Shown: positions 22,801-33,839 of the stretch, piece by piece | How positions within the stretch are numbered: position 1 is the first letter of the stretch | Layout: every line of letters begins with the position of its first letter | Source of the DNA: Pohlia nutans | Lineage: Eukaryota > Streptophyta > Bryopsida > Bryales > Mniaceae | NCBI GenBank assembly: GCA_022496805.1 | Contig: CM040091.1 | Span: 10,220,336 to 10,284,335 of the forward strand | Direction: 5' to 3' | Length of the DNA: 64,000 nucleotides | Notes under the pieces: generated by a model | Told to the model about the DNA's origin: nothing | Database searches by the model: none | Seen by the model: only the letters and a program-made list of their open reading frames with translations | Made by a program: the position numbers and the translations under genes

Positions 22801-25800
22801 ATGGCAAGAACTTCGTGAGGGGGTAGGTCAGACGGAGGTGGAGATGGGCTTGAAGCTGGGCTTGGAGGTGGAGGTGCTTGCTGCTTTGGCGGAGGCGCTG
22901 ATGGAGCTGCCTGGCCACCTCCTGCACTTGCCCCATCACCTTTGTAACTTGCAAACTTTTCCAAGGCATCGTTACTCTCAGCCTGCACCAATAGCATCAT
23001 TATTCATGAGAGAAAATTCTCTTTTGACTATGGAGCACTGAAACATTTTCGGCAAGGCCCAAACGTCACAGATGTGCAATTACCCAGTACTACGTGATGG
23101 CAAGATATCAACAACCAGTCAGATTCTGCCATTAACTGCTAAGCCTTTTCAAAAAACACAATCGTACTAAATTCATGATCCTTTCACCTATCTAAACTGA
23201 AATCCAATCCAGCTTCTCTAGTAGAAAGATGCACCAATTAATTATACTAAGTAAACATTGCAACTTTAAGGACAGATTAAGCCCAAAGTGTCCAAGCTAA
23301 ATAGAAATTCGACTTTGGAAGGTGCTAGTTGATTTTAGTAAGTTTCAAAACATTGTAGGTTATGATTTCTTCTTTCTATGGGTACATTCCATGGAACTTC
23401 CTAAATGCAAGTGTGAGTCAGGGCTTACAATAATACAAAGAGGATTTCCAACTGGCACATCCTTTGTTCCGGCTGGACACAATATTTTAGCCAGAACTCT
23501 GCAAACACATAAGAGATATTATCGATCTTGAGCAACATGAGCATTGACTATAACGCCAAATTAAAATAATCAAGAAGTGCTTCAGAGTACTAACTTTCCT
23601 GCAAGTAGAAGTAACTAAAACAATCACAAAGAGCTTCAGTAGAACTAACCCATCTTCCATGCACTCTAGGTCAAGAGTAGCCTTGTCAGTCTCAATGTCG
23701 CACAAGACTTCACCAGCTGCTACCTGAAAAAAATTCCACATTCAGTATGTCGGCAAAAATTTGTAAGCTTGTGGCGAGTGCAGAAAGACACTGGGCAAGA
23801 AGACTCTCACCGTATCTCCTTCTTTCTTTTTCCACTTTCCAACGTTCCCTTGGGTCTGTGAGAAAATAAACCTATGTAAGTACCATAATCATCAGACACA
23901 AGATGACTATCAACATGAATGACTTTCAGTTCTTATGCAATTCCATGATAGATTTCCTAAGGTTTAGATCTCCAAAGATAAGGGAAAAAATTACCATTGT
24001 TGGTGACAACGCAGGCATTGTAATAATTTCATGAGGAGGTAGATCTGTGGTATCAACCGAACAGTACCCAGTCAGTTAAAATGCAGTACACTTGCCTACA
24101 AATGATTCATACATAGCCAGTACTTGCAGCATTTAGTACTAGAGCCTAGAACAGGATCATTCATGAACAATGATATTGCGAATCATCAAAAATTCAAACC
24201 AGCTCATTGAAGAGCGTCCTGCACAGAAAAATTCACACAAAAGCAGAACTGGAGAGGAGGACAATTTACCTCCCGAAGCATACCCGCGAACACCACCAGA
24301 AAACTGCTCAATATCCCACATCCCACCCCACACCAGAAAAATCAACTCTCAGGTACTAATGATCAAGCCGATTGTATCGAAGGAGCTCCCAGTACACTAA
24401 TGGATAGCATATCTACACTTTTCTTCATGAGTTCTCTATTAATATATGCAAAGGTAGGTATTTCATTTTGCCTCTATCTTGGTCTCTTCCTGGCTTCTAT
24501 CCTCTTGCATTGCAAGGCTGCTTGTCACAACCAGTAAAGATCATTTTAAATTTTTAAAAATAAAAATAAAACTAAAGGGATGACCAAGCTACAAAACTTC
24601 TCCATTCAGTCGCGAGCCTGTCTCGTATGCTGCACTAAACCCATATCAGTATCACTAAACTTGAACACTAAACTCATCTACATATCAAACCCAAATGTAC
24701 CTTTGGAGTCAAAAATCCATGGCGTTCCCCAACGAACGACAATGAAGTGAAGTCATTCCTAATTATCAGAACAACGTATAAGGTCAGAGACCATATATGC
24801 AAAAGTACATGCATCTCAAAATCACAAAAGGTAGTGTGAGAACAATTATGCCATTATTATCAAAATGGCCAGATATTCAGGCATTTGTTATCCAGCAAAA
24901 CTCAGGTTGATATATGCCGACGAACAATATAACAAGCTACTGATAACAGCATTCTCAAAACTGGTCTAGAATCTGTTTTCCTAATGTCTTCACAACAAGG
25001 ATATATTATACACCCACCTCTTTAACAGTTCAGAATCCAACTGGTTCGTCCGGCCACCAGGAGGACTGCATACATGACAAAAACTTCAGCATCCTAAGCA
25101 AAATCAGCAATGGAATGTATCGATGAGAGCCGTATACTCAACACCGTAGTTGCAAGTAAAAAGGTGACCTAAAACCCAAGGTTAAAGGCAGAAAACAGAA
25201 TTAGCCACTATTGAACCACTTAATACGTAAAACTAGCTTAGACCTTCAAATAAATTGAAGTGTGCCCTGAATTCTTCAAAATAATGATTATCAAGTTCAT
25301 GTGATATAATCTTCAGCCAACGATTCTTCAATCTGTAAAGCCTTATACATGTAAACGCGAATAGTCCTAGTGCTCTGCCCTAAACCATCTAGAACCTCGA
25401 AAAGGATACACATGCTCTAACCAACCAAGCTTGAAAGCCGAGTATCAATTCGACGATCATAATAAACGACGATCAGCTTCTTGAGAAATTACTTTAACCC
25501 CTAAGCGTCTAAAATGCCTAATATGGCCATCTGCATTGCAACGGTGGCATTTCCTCATTTTACCTCGGTTTTCTGATTGCAATACATCATTTTATAGCTC
25601 TGGTTCTATACTACAAGATCAACAGCGTCGATCGTGTCAAAACCGAAGTCATTTTCACACAAACAGATGATTTAGAGCAGGGGGTCCAATTTTCCTACAC
25701 TACAGAAAACACACGGTGGACGCTTAGGGGTTACTGACATTCCATTGCGAGCCCTGGATCGCAGAACCGCACCAGATATCGCAACTACAGAGTACTACAG

Positions 25801-26024
25801 AGAAATCCCGATCACAAACATATCCGCGAAAAATGCCCTAGTTCAAGACCGATCGCACGATCCAGCTCATGCAGCAAAAAGAATCACAGAAACCAGAATT
25901 TTCAAAATGGTCAATACCGAGGGTAATGACGGGGAGCCACAGTGCGAGCTCCGAACAAGCTGCTACTCGTGAGCGCCCTGGCCATCCGCTCCTGCATCGC
26001 CCGAGCTCGCCATGTGCCCGCCAT
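16859..26024 (-). CDS. DLAT: Dihydrolipoamide acetyltransferase (E2) of pyruvate dehydrogenase complex, three lipoyl domains
   Basis: E2 transfers acetyl groups from lipoyl-lysine to CoA and forms the complex core. Twenty-four exons from 24303 down to 16859 join in phase to 702 codons. Order: three lipoyl domains, each with [19 protein letters not shown] and the lipoylation motif ETDKAT; a peripheral-subunit-binding domain ([24 protein letters not shown]) in exon 20216-19818; then the catalytic domain ending with DHRVYDG and MLL-stop. The Ala/Pro linkers are typical of E2. A likely first exon, 26024-25918, starts [18 protein letters not shown], an Arg-rich presequence fitting mitochondrial import. 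Its phase does not join exon 24303-24270, so a small exon or another donor is missing. The family in plants usually has one or two lipoyl domains. Confidence 0.93.
24270..26024 (-). other. Unresolved 5' exon structure and long first introns of the E2 gene
   Basis: Exon 24303-24270 ([11 protein letters not shown]) joins the first lipoyl exon at 24044 in phase. The putative presequence exon 26024-25918 ends in phase 2 at CG-GTATTG, whereas exon 24303 needs phase 0. The long intron between them contains the TTAA element at 25494-25734. I could not find the connecting exon by eye. Confidence 0.5.
25494..25734 (+). mobile_element. TTAA-bounded piggyBac-like MITE, 241 bp, in an E2 intron
   Basis: Ends TTAA-CCCCTAAGCGTC and GACGCTTAGGGG-TTAC; the last base of the right TTAA is mutated. 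The inverted ends match over 12 bp. A weak hairpin around GCC-TAATAT-GGC lies near the left end. It sits between the putative first and second exons of the E2 gene. Confidence 0.8.
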
Positions 26025-26411
26025 GGCAGCAGCAGTCAACTCCAAACCCTAACTCACAACTTTCAATCACAACCACCTGGCTCGGATCAAAACCTGCCTC
26101 GTTCCGAAAAGAAAAACAAAAAAATCTAAATTCCAAAACACACACTCGATCCCCTCCGATCCATCTGCTCTGCCAAATTCCAACGCACCTTAAAACCGAT
26201 TTCCACGAGAATTCACGGAATTCCAGCCGTTCTTCTCCCTCTTCTCCACTTGCTAGGTCATTCTCTTCCGTCCGGGTGACGGAGGAATCTGCTCGAAATG
26301 CGATGCGGCGACGCCCGTGTGTCTCGCTGTCGCGCATTCGGCGAGGCAGGCTACGTTTGACAAAGGGCAAACGACGGACTCAGGACGAGCTTAAGATCGA
26401 CCGACCGCTGG

Positions 26412-26640
26412 ACGGACACTAACTACACACTTTGGCCTTCGCGACCGACCCTTGGTCGACATTACTGACCACTGGACAGCTCAGCGACCATTGGTCGAGC
26501 ACCGGGTCAGCCGACCGCTGACGGACACTAAGAACTTTGTCCGAATTGACCGACCATTAGTCGCAATCACTGACCATTGAACGGTTGGTGATCGCGAAGC
26601 GACCATTGGTCAGAGAGACCGAAGACAAGCTCTGCATCAC
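26412..26640. repeat. Two tandem 113-bp units rich in GACCATTGGTC palindromes
   Basis: Units start GGACACTAA at about 26414 and 26526. Each contains CGACCATTGGTCG-type palindromes, several per unit, with variants (CGACCCTTGGTCG, CGACCATTAGTCG). It lies just upstream of the E2 gene, on the side its promoter would occupy. Similar TTGGTCGG and GGCGACCGAC words recur near 28000-28050. Confidence 0.65.
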
Positions 26641-26810
26641 TGCCAAAAATGACATTCTAAATGACAATTGTCAAAATGAAATTTGTAGTTTGTCATTTCA
26701 AATTGACTTTTAGTACATTTTTTTTAACATTATTTTGTTGTGCATCGGCATCACTTGTACTAGTGTTTTTTGACATGGCCTTAAAAAAAAAAATGGCACC
26801 TGTTTGTCAC

Positions 26811-27358
26811 TTAACCCTTTAGCGCGCCGGCGTCCAGATTTTGGACGCCGGATGAATTTCAGCAGCTCGATTTCTGTAGGTACCGGATGTTTTTCATCCA
26901 TTTTTATTTTTTTTCATTCTTGTGCTAGTTGAATACCATTCGTACGGTATGGATCTTCCAAATAAGATAATGTGAATTTTTGAAAATTTACAAAAGTGAT
27001 TAATGTCAAGTTTCAATCTTAGTTCAAAAAGAAAGACCTTAAATATGATTTTCCATCGTAAGTAGAATCAAATAATGGAAACCATACCATCTCGTAGTGC
27101 ATGTCATTTTGATTTCATTACAATATTTTTAAATTTTTTTGTGTTAATTTTGGATTTTTAATTGAATTTCAAGAGAAAACCTTGCAAAATTAATTTAAAA
27201 ATATTAATAATAAATATGATGAATCCAACTGTACGAATGTTATCTACACATTGACATTTACAACTTTGTTTTGTACATCAACTCCATTTCCGTTTTTCAT
27301 CGACCATTTTATAACAAATCTTTGAAAACAGTGTTGAATCAGGACGTTAAAGGGTTAA
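26811..27358 (+). mobile_element. TTAA-bounded piggyBac-like MITE, 548 bp
   Basis: Left end TTAA-CCCTTTAGCGCGCC, right end GGACGTTAAAGGG-TTAA. A perfect 10-bp hairpin stem CCGGCGTCCA / TGGACGCCGG with loop GATTT occupies 26827-26851, near the left end only. AT-rich interior with no open frame of interest. Confidence 0.82.
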
Positions 27359-28254
27359 TATTGTGTAATGCTTACTAAGTAAGTGTTACTTGCTTTCAGT
27401 AATTATCTCAGTTTAGGGTTTTTGAAAAGCATAATTGATTCATTTTAGGTTTTGATTCATAATTTTTGATAGCACCTACTCGACTAGAATAGAGGAATGG
27501 GCTAACTTTTTCGACAACAATTATAATTTTTTTATGTGTTGCATGTCTCTTTATATTAGAACTCGCACTAATTATAAATCCTTTGTATATCTATCATACA
27601 TCTAATTAATCCTGAAAAAACATGAAATGCCAGAATGTGCTGATAAATGATCTCATATAAGACAATACTTTTGGATGAAGGATCTCAAATTTTAATCCAA
27701 ATTTAGTATACCAACGGTTGTATATTCTAGTGTAGAACATCATGGTAAAATATACTTTATTTGATATTAATATTCTTTCCATTAAAAAAAATCATGGATA
27801 TATCAAATTTTCTCAAAAAATACCTAAGACAATGATGACTTATAGAAAACTTGGATTCTGTTTCTGAATAATAAAATAAAATCTTTTACATTCATATTTA
27901 ATGAAAAAATAGAGCATAGAAAAATGAAGTTTGGTAAAATGGCTCCATCCTTTATGCCAAATTACTGCATGAGAATGCTACTCATGAAGCATCTCCTGGT
28001 CGGAACGTAGCATCCATTGGTCGGAAGGTGCTGATCGTATGGCGACCGACTCTTTTCGTCGACGACGTCAGATCATGGGTTCGAACCGCACGGGAGTTAC
28101 GGTGTGGTGATACGTATTACCGTGTGTTGTAACCGTTCCCGCGCTTCGTCTTCTCCATCAACCTTAGCCTTTCTTTCCAATTTTTCACAATGGCATGTTT
28201 TATGGAGAATTGTGCCCTGCTAAGCATGTCAAATGAGTGATGGAAATTCCAATT
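27359..28254. other. Intergenic, AT-rich; B-box-like word at about 28078
   Basis: No gene seen. A short GC-richer patch at 28000-28150 contains GGGTTCGAACC, a match to the tRNA B box, but no tRNA cloverleaf can be drawn around it. Confidence 0.45.
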
Positions 28255-28850
28255 GAATTGTTTATGATTGTGTTTTTTTGTTCAATCTCTAACTTCATGT
28301 TCATGTATGTTGACTTGCTGATGCAAATGAATTTTTCTTTCAGTAGATAAATCATCGCAGAATTTTAATAGCCTTTTTGTTGACGATAAGGTTCTAACAT
28401 CTGTTGTCTTAAGCGCATCAATTGTCATTAACTTGATTTCGAGAAAAACTCGGTCTTATTGTCAATTGCGTCGTGGAAACTCTTCTGTTTCTAAATTTTA
28501 TATGATCGAGTTTCATTCGCAAGCTTTAACTTCACGTTCATGTGTGTTCACTAGCTGGTGCAAGTGAATTATGAATCATTGGAGAATTTGAATAGACATT
28601 TTGTTGATCACGAGGTTCTAACATCAGAGTTGTTTTCACGGTGTCGTGTGATTTTGTTAGGAATTTGTTCTAATTGTGCGTGTCCATTGCGTCGTGGAAA
28701 CTCTTCTGCTTCTGAATTATTTAAGATCGTGTTTTTTGTGGAAGCTTTACCTACATGTTCATATATGATAGCTTGCTGGTGGACATGACTTCTTAAAGTG
28801 AATCAACGGAGAATTTGCAGCGCCATTTTGTTGATCCTTGTTTGCTTTAA
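28255..28850 (+). repeat. Tandem repeat of about 220-240 bp upstream of SWEET, about 2.5 copies
   Basis: Landmarks recur: GCGTCGTGGAAACTCTTCTG at about 28468 and 28689, CATGTTCATGTATG-like words at about 28295, 28535 and 28753, and TTTTGTTGA followed by GGTTCTAACATC in two units. The array ends fewer than 100 bases before the SWEET start codon, so it probably covers the promoter or 5' UTR. Open frames inside it (for example 28558-28788) are not convincing genes. Confidence 0.7.
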
Positions 28851-28927
28851 GAATAATAATCTCCTAAGATCTTGTGTGTTGCATAATATTTTTTAATCGT
28901 ACTCTCACTAAATCGGCGCGGCATAAG

Positions 28928-31589
28928 ATGGTGAAGTCTTCGACGGACGATGTTTTCACTGCACTTGGAATTCTAGGTACGTGTCTTGCCGCAGGGCGCA
29001 AGACTAATTGCAAATTGATCAGCATAGAATGAAATCATAGGATATCATTCAATATAAAATGTGACTGCGATGATTTCAGAAAATATCATAATCCAATATG
29101 AAACACATGATAATGATGAGATCATTGAGACACATTTAGGGAGCCAGCGCTACCTCAGAAAGTGATAAATGATACTGGTGGATGATGAAAAAGTGTACAT
29201 ATAAATGTACTGTCAAAACCTTATTATGTAATGATCCTCTCATTCTACTTAATTCAAAAGACCACCAGAAACTATGTACTCGGCGAGAACATTTTAGAGT
29301 CATTCGATGGCACAATACGAAGACTTGCATTACGATTTTAGAAAATTCCTTTGCTAGTGTGTTACCAGCTACCTGTGTGTGAGGTCGTCTAGGGATTTTG
29401 CAGACTGCTCTATGGGATATGTGTAAACTAAATAATCTAATTAGCGTAATTTCTGACCGACTTTTGTTGGCTTGTGCTTTCACAGGAAATATCGCCTCGA
29501 TGGCACTGTTTCTGTCCCCCATGTGAGCATATAGTCAACATAATCTCAACCCTAAATCATGATATTTTCATTTTACTTGTCAGACCACTCACCTAGTTCA
29601 AGTCCATTTAAGTTACTTAATTGACAATGTAAGCAAATGATAAGCCTGAATTTCCAGCCTTTGATAAAAGTATGAAGTTGAATACCAGCATACTGAAGTG
29701 TGATTAACAATGATTGTACTTGTAAAGGTCCACATTCTACAAAATCTGTAAGGCGAAAAGTACTGGACAGTTTTCAGCTTTGCCATATATTGCAACACTG
29801 CTGAATTGCATGTTATGGACGTTCTACGGATCCGGAGCTGTAGCAGGACTCATTTTTGTGGTGTCTATCAACGTTGCGGGCTTGATCATGGAGGGATGCT
29901 ATGTTACGATTCACCTTCTTTTTGGCTCCCACAACAGCAGGGTATGCTGAATTCCAAAGTGAAATTTCTCGCTGAGAATATATATTTATAAATCGTAACA
30001 TGATCTGCTTCACAAATAAAGCTGAGGTTGTGTTTCGGCGACGGAAGACATTTCTAATAAATGTGCTTCCTGAAAAATGCAGAAGACAATATCAATATTG
30101 CTCGCAGTAATAAGCATATTGTATGGAGCTTTGGTATCCGTTGTTCTGGTGGTTGTCAAGTCTAAGGATAGTCGAGCTGAGGTGGTCGGTTCAGTCTGCG
30201 TCATCATCGGAGTGCTTATGTATGCAGCTCCTCTGTCGGTCATGGTGAGGTTTCAACTTCATTTTCTACAATATTAATTTATATCTGGCATATTAATCAT
30301 GTACTATGTCCTCGCTCCATTAAGTTACTGAAAGCGAAATGATCACGGTCCTCTCACACACCAAATGCTTTATCTTGACTAATTCACAGAAGGAGGTGGT
30401 AAGGTCGAAATCCGTAGCAAGTATGCCGTTCCTGTTATCCTTCGCTTGTTTCTGTAACGGCTTCATCTGGACAACGTATGGTATCATCAAGGAAAACTTG
30501 TTCATCTACGTAAGTAACCTCCTCTTTGCCATTTGCATTTGACTCTGATAGCTCGCCTCTCCTCTGAGTTTGCCACGATCCTGCCAAACAAAATCAATCC
30601 TTCAGTGGAACCGATCTCTGCAGTAAAAAGAGGTGGTGCCCAAACAAGCATATGAAGAGCATGATGATATCTCATAATCTTGTCCTTTTTAAGCGTTATA
30701 GTGTCCTTATCTTGAGAGCCAAATTTAATCATTTAGGTTATGTTATACGTTCGGTAATGAGATAGTACAGCCTGAATGTTATGGAAATCTCTTATCACTC
30801 CCATGTCCGGTACGTTACTTCTTACAACAAGGCTCTACTATCATTTTACCGAGCACATTACCTGGTCCATGAGTCTAAGAGTTATTCTATTTCTGAAAAA
30901 AGAGGGTATGTGAAAGACACAAGTACAGTTCTATATTTCTATGTTGACCAGTCTAGTCTACGCAGTTTTTTTAATTTTTATTTGGTCTAGAAGAGAAAGT
31001 GATCATTTAAAAAATTTCGTTCACTGTGAGCCCTTCAGGGAGTCAAAATTACAGTCTTGGATTCAAAAGTACATCTTAAAAGTACATCTTAGCATTCACA
31101 GGAAGAACGGGAGGCCGTTACCCCCAGGGGTAGCCTGGCGGCCAATGTAGATTTACCCCCCGGGGTAATGGCCTCCCGGTCTCCCTGTGATTATGTCCTG
31201 TAAGTAACCTTCTTAAGCCTCCCTGCTCTCGAAGTTTAGCTAGTGCATTTCAAATTTGATGATTTGCTTATGATGATGCAGTATCATTATTGACCAAGAG
31301 AGTTGTTGAAATCTCACAGATTCCAAATGGCTTGGGTACCCTCCTCACTATCGCGCAACTTGTGTTGTGGTGTATCTACTACAAGAAAGGCGTGCGGAAA
31401 TCTCACGAGAGGGTCGACGCAGCTGCTCTTTCTGGACACCATGCAGTCGACGTTGAAAAGATTACGAAGCAGCCGAGCGTAGGAGCTCGACTTGATCTCG
31501 CTGCTGACTCCGATCTCAACCGAGAATCGAAGAAAGTCTTCAACGAGAATGACACTGCTCTCATGGCTTTGTGCCGAGATACAGTCTAA
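28928..31589 (+). CDS. SWEET: SWEET-type sugar transporter
   Basis: SWEETs are bidirectional sugar uniporters with seven membrane helices, built from two MtN3/saliva triple-helix bundles. Six exons with GT-AG borders join in phase: 28928-28976, 29486-29522, 29728-29941, 30083-30244, 30390-30509 and 31320-31589, giving 283 residues. Family marks are GILGNIASMALFLSP at the start, TFYKICKAKSTGQFSALPYI and NCMLWTFYG in the first bundle, KEVVRSKSVASMPFLLSF with NGFIWTTYG in the second, and IPNGLGTLLTIAQLVLWCIYY in helix 7. A hydrophilic tail of about 65 residues follows, as is common. Introns that often split the third exon are absent. The sugar and membrane cannot be told from sequence. Confidence 0.95.
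31097..31189. repeat. Foldback element in SWEET intron 5
   Basis: Arms of 28 bases (31097-31124 and 31162-31189) pair with about three mismatches; they contain CGGGAGGCC / GGCCTCCCG and end CACAGG / CCCTGTG. The GC-rich 93-bp unit contrasts with the AT-rich intron and looks like an inserted MITE. No clear target duplication beyond ATT is seen. Confidence 0.7.
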
Positions 31590-32339
31590 TCGGCTAACCT
31601 CCCAAAAAAATCATCATCTACTACTTTTAATTTTAACTCTTTCTGAGAATCGTATAATTACCGGATGCCCTGGATTTTGTGTAAGTCGAATTAGAATCAA
31701 CTCTGATAGCCCAGATTTCTTCCTCCGAGCAAGAAATCTGGAAGAGAATAATCCTAGTAGCTAATTAAGGGACAACCATCAAGGAATTGGAGGGTTTGTC
31801 TTGCATGTGAGACAGATTGAGGAGGTGGTTTTGATGAACCAAAGCTGCCATGCGGAGAAGCTCTACCACCAATAACAATCTGAGAAACAAATTAAATTAA
31901 ATAATGAGTCTTCCACTTAATAAACAATCATGCATTATGGGAGTCATTCAAGTGTTAATGTTCACAACTTCATGGGTTTATGAAAAGTTTGTACCATATT
32001 CATCTCAATTGAGTCGATAATCGTTTAATTTTTTCCTTCCAACTGAATGATGGCTTGGATTAACTAAAAGTCTAATATTGATAGTTTATTAACGTGTTTT
32101 TCCATTTACAGTGTTTATTTTATTTTATTAAAAATACAATAATATATTAATTTTAAAGAAAATTTGTGATTTGACGGTTTTCAAAACTTCTGTTGATAAA
32201 TAAATGATTCCAAAATGAACTTGCAAGTGGAAGTCTTTGATATATTTTAAATTGAAAGGAACAGGACGTTTACAATCTGAATTAAATATTGTTATTAAAT
32301 ATTGGTTATTTACTCCTAAGTGACTGATTTTTTAACGGG
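31590..32339. other. Intergenic, 3' of SWEET
   Basis: Contains the expected SWEET 3' UTR and AT-rich DNA. No further gene or clear repeat is seen. Confidence 0.5.
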
Positions 32340-32850
32340 TTGTCCAAGATGATTCTTCATTTATTTTTAATCAAAATCAAAAATCAAAATCAAATAGGAA
32401 ATCAAATCTACTTTCTAACCCAATTTGAATCTACTTTCTAACCCAATTGATATGAATCATATCAACTTTCTAACCCAAGTTAAACTCCACCTAGAATATT
32501 GTTTTTGAAGACAAAGACCTCATATTGTCCTAGTATGATTACTAAATAAAATTTACTATTTGGGGTAAGGAACGATGCTCTCTCCTTTAAGAAATTTGCT
32601 TTTTTGAATTTTAGAACAAAATGTCTAGTTTTAACCAATCATACCAAATTCTAAAAATAAAACTGTAATTTCAATAAAATTGAAGTTAAATGCTTCTAAA
32701 TTCAATATGTGAAGATCTAAAACTATTTTTGGAAATTTAACTGTACAGAATCATTTAAAACATAATGCTTTCCATATTTTTTTTTGGACCAAACTTCCTC
32801 AAAGATAAAATGGTCATACATTACTAGACATCTACGTTCTGTCCAATAAC
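32340..32850. mobile_element. Remnant related to the 48979-49528 TTAA element
   Basis: Shares TCTACTTTCTAACCCAATTT, GTTAAACTCCACC, TTTAACCAATCATACCAAAT and TCTACGTTCTGTCCAATA-like segments in the same order as 49095-49505. The TTAA-CCC ends are lost on both sides, so it is a decayed copy. Confidence 0.7.
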
Positions 32851-32921
32851 CAAAAAGAAGAGAGAATACATGCCCAAAACATTGCAACATTGCAACATTA
32901 ATTTTTTTTCCCTCATTAGAG

Positions 32922-33154
32922 TTAACCCCTAAACGTCCCATGGGGATAGTGGATACGTGGCTGTATAATTGGTATTTGCTACCAAAAAGAAGCTCTAAAT
33001 TGGGATCTCAATAGCTCACTAGAACCGCATTGATGTACATTTCAACTTTTGTGTTGAACTCAAACCTATAAAAGATCTGGATCCATTCCAAATACTAGAA
33101 AAATACACTGTATTCTACTGGTCGCAAAGGCACTTTCGGACGTTTAGGGGTTAA
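32922..33154 (+). mobile_element. TTAA-bounded piggyBac-like MITE, 233-bp family
   Basis: TTAA-CCCCTAAACGTCC and GGACGTTTAGGGG-TTAA give a 13-bp perfect inverted repeat. Same length and family as 11837-12069. A 26-base sequence of the right flank (33152-33177) is repeated at 32847-32872, left of the element. Confidence 0.88.
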
Positions 33155-33839
33155 CCAAAAAGAAGAGAGAATACATGTTAAGTAAGGTGAATCTGACTAG
33201 TGTATAAAACAACCAAATAAACTGGCATGGTTTCAAAAGAATCCAAAATAGAAAGGAGGGTAAACTAGTTTTGTTGTCACAAACGTGGTATGCATGATTT
33301 ATCTATTTCTGGAATGACCCTACTACAGAATTCACAAACTCTAGAAATCAACGAAAATTTCAAAATCCTTCGTTGGCCTTCGTTGGTTTTCGGGGGTCAT
33401 ATATATTGAACCATTTCTTCTAATTTTAGTTAACTTAATTGGCCATCACTCTCTAGTCTATTGGTTGTTCATGTGTTCTGAGATCCTATTTTTCCAATAA
33501 AACATCCTCTACCCTTACAAAGACTTGAGGCACAAAGTGAGCAATGCAACACCATGCGGGGATGGGTGGTATGGACCCTACAACTAACTCATCCTCCTGA
33601 AAGTTTGTAGGGTGGGATTTAATCCTTGAACGGCCCGAAAGCCCTTTGCAGCCGTATAGTATATTCTATATTTGGTGGTATTTCATCAAAATAATAATGA
33701 CCAAACACTTTTTAGTACAAAATAAAATTAATAATCATAATAATATGTATATAACAATATATCACAATTCATACATTAAACCACAACTGAACAATTATAA
33801 GGCTAAATACGGGTTGTAGAGAGGAATCCCAAGAGCCTT
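33155..33839. other. Intergenic, no gene seen
   Basis: AT-rich sequence between two TTAA elements. Only short open frames, no motif. Confidence 0.5.

Noticed and set aside
25963..26370. 135-codon minus-strand ORF at the E2 5' end as an independent gene
   Set aside because: It overlaps the putative presequence exon in another frame and has no recognisable domain.
28000..28150. tRNA gene around GGGTTCGAACC
   Set aside because: Only the B-box word fits. The T stem does not pair with its expected partner and no acceptor or anticodon stem can be formed.
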